Below the pieces are notes generated by a model. The model saw nothing but the letters and a program-made list of their open reading frames with translations, was not told where the DNA came from and ran no database searches. A stretch of 64,000 bases of DNA, from assembly GCF_037622515.1 (NCBI RefSeq), contig NZ_JBBJCN010000002.1, forward strand, positions 434,001 through 498,000, in the 5' to 3' direction. Below, one piece after another: positions 61,168-64,000 of the stretch (position 1 is the first letter of the stretch; each line of letters opens with the position of its first letter). This DNA is from Paradesertivirga superstes. GTDB taxonomy: Bacteria > Bacteroidota > Bacteroidia > Sphingobacteriales > Sphingobacteriaceae. The position numbers and the translations under genes are program-made.

Positions 61168-61218
61168 AGAATTATTAATTGTTCCAATATTAAAACAAAT
61201 TACGAATAAATTTATTTT

Positions 61219-61232
61219 TTAGACTAATCTAA
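61219..61232. promoter_or_regulatory. Possible DtxR/MntR-like operator upstream of the Nramp gene
   Basis: TTAGA (61219-61223) and TCTAA (61228-61232) form a perfect inverted repeat around CTAA, a shape like DtxR/MntR-family half-sites. It lies 34 bp before the ATG at 61266. Regulator identity is inferred, not shown. Confidence 0.4.
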
Positions 61233-61265
61233 TTTTATTATTAGATTTACAAAACAAACGCACTT

Positions 61266-63140
61266 ATGGCCGATAAAAAATACAGTGAATCTTTAGAAGA
61301 AGTACATTCTTCAGTTAATACTTCTGGAAAAACTGCATGGAAAAAACTATTTGCATTTGTAGGTCCGGCATACCTTGTAAGTGTTGGCTACATGGATCCT
61401 GGAAATTGGGCTACAGATATTGCAGGAGGAAGCCAGTTTGGTTATAAATTGCTTTGGATTCTGTTAATGTCCAATATTATTGCACTACTTCTTCAATCCC
61501 TGAGTGCACGATTAGGAATCGTAAAAGGCCTCGACCTGGCCCAGGCTTCAAGAAATGCCTTTCCTGCATGGGCGAATTATCCATTATATGTACTGGCGCA
61601 AATTGCAATTATTGCTTGTGATCTGGCTGAGATTATCGGTATGGCGATAGGACTTAACCTATTATTTAACATGCCTTTAATCTGGGGAATATCAATTACC
61701 GTTTTAGATACTTTTCTCTTACTTTTTCTTTTAAACAAAGGCATGCGAATGATGGAAGTTTTCATCGTTTCGATGGTTTTTATTATAGGAATTTCTTTCC
61801 TCACAGAGATGTTTATCGTTCAACCTATCTTCGGTGAAGTGGTACGGGGATTAAAACCATCCGCGCTAAGCGGCAACGCGTTGTATATCGCTATCGGAAT
61901 TATAGGCGCTACAGTTATGCCTCACAATCTTTACCTGCATTCGTCGCTTGTACAAACCCGAAAAATCGAAAAAACAAAAAAGGGTATTCAGGAAGCCTTA
62001 AAATTTAATCTAATTGATACAACCATTGCGCTTAACCTGGCGTTTTTGGTAAACGCATCAATTCTTATACTTGCAGCTACAGCTTTTTATAAACATGGTT
62101 TTTTTGAGGTTGCAGAAATTCAGGATGCCTATAAATTACTTGAAAATATTTTTGGTTCGCTGGCCCCTACCCTTTTTGCTGTTGCGCTAATCGCCTCCGG
62201 ACAGAGCTCGACAATAACAGGCACCCTCGCTGGACAAATTGTAATGGAAGGCCATCTGAATCTGCGTATTGCGCCCTGGATAAGAAGACTAATTACCAGG
62301 CTTTTAGCAATTACTCCCTGTCTTTTCACCATACTTTATTTCGGTGAAGATTCTTTGGGTGAGTTATTGGTGCTAAGTCAGGTGGTTTTGAGTTTACAAT
62401 TAGGGTTTGCGATCATACCCCTTATACACTTTACCTCCAGTAAAAAATTAATGAAAGATTTTGCAATAAAACCCTGGGTGAAAGTTCTTGCCTGGATAAG
62501 TGCATTTATTATTGTTGGATTGAACGTAAAACTCGTATATGAAGAAATTTATGGCTGGATAATAAGCACCAATAATGCCTGGTGGATCTACGTTTTTGTT
62601 TTGCCTGCAACTCTAGCCATTGGATTCCTGATGCTATATGTTTTAATATCACCGCTTGTGAAAAAACCTAAAGCACCTTTAAGTAATCTGCCCCACGGAG
62701 AAGCACTTGAAATTGAAGAAGTTGGCAGAATTTCATATTCAAGTATCGGAATACCGGTCGATTTTTCGATAAATGACAGAAATACTATCAGGCATGCGCT
62801 TATTCAGGGGGGAAAATCGGCTAATTACTATCTTATTCATATAGTTGAAACCGCAGGAGCCAGATATCATGGTGACGAGGTTATGGATTATGAAACACAA
62901 ATCGACACCAATAACCTGGAAAAATACAAGCTGAACCTTATAGAGCTGGGATATAAAGCCCATATTTTAATTGGATATGGTAATGCGGCGAATGCCATTG
63001 CTTCACTTACAGAAAAAAACGGACTTGATTTACTGGTTATGGGTGCACATGGCCATAAGGGAATTAGTGACTGGATTTTCGGAACTACTTTAGACTCTGT
63101 AAGGCATAAAGTTCATATTCCTGTATTGATAGTTCGGTAA
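61266..63140 (+). CDS. mntH: Nramp-family divalent metal transporter with UspA domain
   Basis: The 624-residue protein has eleven or so membrane helices of an Nramp (MntH) transporter, with the metal-site YMDPGNWATDIAGGSQFGY near residue 45 and the MPHNLYLHSSLVQTRK motif near 218, importing Mn2+/Fe2+ with protons. From about residue 500 a soluble UspA domain follows, with the ATP-binding pattern GAHGHKGISDWIFGTT (G-2x-G-9x-G-T) near 600. The fusion is unusual; many MntH lack it. It probably lets ATP or stress state gate transport (inference). Confidence 0.9.
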   Translation: MADKKYSESLEEVHSSVNTSGKTAWKKLFAFVGPAYLVSVGYMDPGNWATDIAGGSQFGYKLLWILLMSNIIALLLQSLSARLGIVKGLDLAQASRNAFPAWANYPLYVLAQIAIIACDLAEIIGMAIGLNLLFNMPLIWGISITVLDTFLLLFLLNKGMRMMEVFIVSMVFIIGISFLTEMFIVQPIFGEVVRGLKPSALSGNALYIAIGIIGATVMPHNLYLHSSLVQTRKIEKTKKGIQEALKFNLIDTTIALNLAFLVNASILILAATAFYKHGFFEVAEIQDAYKLLENIFGSLAPTLFAVALIASGQSSTITGTLAGQIVMEGHLNLRIAPWIRRLITRLLAITPCLFTILYFGEDSLGELLVLSQVVLSLQLGFAIIPLIHFTSSKKLMKDFAIKPWVKVLAWISAFIIVGLNVKLVYEEIYGWIISTNNAWWIYVFVLPATLAIGFLMLYVLISPLVKKPKAPLSNLPHGEALEIEEVGRISYSSIGIPVDFSINDRNTIRHALIQGGKSANYYLIHIVETAGARYHGDEVMDYETQIDTNNLEKYKLNLIELGYKAHILIGYGNAANAIASLTEKNGLDLLVMGAHGHKGISDWIFGTTLDSVRHKVHIPVLIVR

Positions 63141-63573
63141 TGATAACGATAGTTTCCCTCCTGTTTGATTCCTGGTGCCATTGAAATTTGAAAAGCAAAT
63201 AGAAAGTAAGAATCGGCGCTTCCTAATAATTTCTTTGGTAGAGGTAATAGCTCTATAACAAGGACAATAATTTATCAAAGCGATAGAGTTCCATCAGGTT
63301 GAACCTGGTGTACATTTTATTTCAAAAAACCTTTGCATTAAAAAAAAATATTCCCTTACTGATATCATTCTCGGGTAAAACTTTTCCAGGGGACACGGAA
63401 TAGCTAATACACGAGTGATTTACGCTTCACAGAGTTTATAGAATAAAGTAATGGTTGATAAATTGCGACGCGACTTTCATATCAAACATCAAGGTCCCGT
63501 ATATTTTACTATACGAGACCTTACTGGTTCTCCGTTTCAATCCAGAGCACTATTATGGATGCTATAATTTCCT
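63141..63573. other. Intergenic stretch with one hairpin
   Basis: No gene is recognised. A hairpin at 63491-63522 (AAGGTC..CGTATA with TATACG..GACCTT, loop TTTTAC) lies downstream of the TonB receptor gene on the minus strand; it lacks a U-tract and may be a weak terminator. The rest is low-complexity AT-rich sequence. Confidence 0.55.
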
Positions 63574-64000
63574 CTACTTTAAAACATATCTCAATCCAAA
63601 AAAACCTCTGATTCCTTGATTTGGAGCATACATATATGTGGGATCAAAAGTAAGGGCATAGGGATTAGATCCTGTCGCCATCACCTGACCATCTGATTCA
63701 TACTCAACTTCTTTATCAAAAGGATCGTTAGTCCTCGCAATTATAAATGGATTTCTTCTGATTGGAGTCCAGTTAAGTAAGTTTTTCACTCCCCCATAAA
63801 ATTCAATCTTTTTAAAACCAGAAAAAGTAAACTGAATATTCTGGATACTCCAAACCGGAGAGTTTTTTTCCCGTGGATCAAGACCTCCAAGTGTTGGGAG
63901 AGCCATCGGTCCATATATATTGCCGGTATAATCTACTGCCAATTTCAAATCCTTAATTGGATATGATACAGACCATGTGCCCATCCAGGGTTCAGTCAGC
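63574..64000 (-). CDS. TonB-dependent receptor, C-terminal part (cut by window edge)
   Basis: The minus-strand frame is open to the window end and gives about 141 C-terminal residues. It has beta-strand repeats of an outer membrane receptor barrel (TEPWMGTWSVSYPIKDLKLA, FYGGVKNLLNWTPIRRNPFI) and ends with GIRGFFGLRYVLK, the aromatic end typical of barrel insertion. The sequence KNLLNWTP is characteristic of TonB receptor C-termini. The N-terminal plug and TonB box are outside the window. Substrate unknown. Confidence 0.85.
   Translation of the reverse strand, partial: LTEPWMGTWSVSYPIKDLKLAVDYTGNIYGPMALPTLGGLDPREKNSPVWSIQNIQFTFSGFKKIEFYGGVKNLLNWTPIRRNPFIIARTNDPFDKEVEYESDGQVMATGSNPYALTFDPTYMYAPNQGIRGFFGLRYVLK

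Noticed and set aside
63491..63522. Strong terminator for the TonB receptor
   Set aside because: The hairpin is good but has no U-tract in the minus direction, so it is recorded only as a hairpin.

Overview
The window looks like chromosomal DNA of a Bacteroidota bacterium, most likely Sphingobacteriales/Sphingobacteriaceae. The evidence is AT-rich coding with strong TTA-leucine use, promoters of the Bacteroidota type (TAnnTTTG at -7, TTG/TTTG about 17-20 bp upstream), weak Shine-Dalgarno sites, type B L31, a methylmalonyl-CoA epimerase, a LytTR regulator paired with a beta-propeller histidine kinase, an Mpl ligase and a TonB-dependent receptor. No rRNA, tRNA or CRISPR array was seen.

Layout. 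1-4.8 kb: start of PEP carboxylase (cut by the window edge), an SDR oxidoreductase, a frameshifted YigZ-family gene, a nucleoside phosphorylase and a membrane-anchored diheme cytochrome c. 4.9-12.1 kb: a four-gene minus-strand beta-oxidation operon (fadN-fadA-fadE-acyl-CoA synthetase) in the Bacillus fadNAE order. 12.4-18.7 kb: patatin, Tex, a small secreted protein, galactokinase and a SpoU/TrmH methyltransferase. 18.8-24.8 kb: gltBD glutamate synthase. 25.08-25.18 kb: an SRP RNA gene with its promoter, then fructose-6-phosphate aldolase/transaldolase, the futalosine-pathway enzyme MqnC, and a LytTR regulator with its propeller histidine kinase. 31.2-38.7 kb: scpB, an aspartate-rich small protein, an acetyltransferase-like protein, an XRE regulator, mpl, prmA, tpiA, a GlmU-like protein, rpmE2 and methylmalonyl-CoA epimerase. 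38.8-42.9 kb: iscS-iscU-iscA and a second acyl-CoA synthetase. 43-48.3 kb: a NagB/PIG-L fusion, a polysaccharide-deacetylase lipoprotein, TerC, and the CbpA/CbpM chaperone pair.

From about 48.4 kb to 60.6 kb the window becomes accessory. It holds small uncharacterised proteins, a COG3910-like ATPase, a DUF2200 protein, a 21-bp tandem repeat, several broken small genes next to attC-like hairpins, and the frameshifted C-terminal remnant of a tyrosine recombinase. lysS follows; it is compositionally unlike its neighbours, and behind it lie three decayed echoes of its own 3' coding motif. Then come an orphan small gene, ung, and a REP-hairpin cluster with a frameshifted IS200-like (RAYT) transposase. 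The window ends with an Lrp-type regulator, an Nramp-UspA fusion transporter with a DtxR/MntR-like operator, and the 3' part of a TonB-dependent receptor gene.

No complete new defence or mobile system is visible. The most unusual signals are the lysS-tail repeats, the attC-like hairpins with broken small ORFs and a dead recombinase, the REP/RAYT element, the two domain fusions (NagB/PIG-L and Nramp/UspA) and the 21-bp repeat. Several frameshifts sit at or near short homopolymers, so sequencing error must be excluded before calling those genes dead. All family names come from reading motifs by eye; no database search was run.
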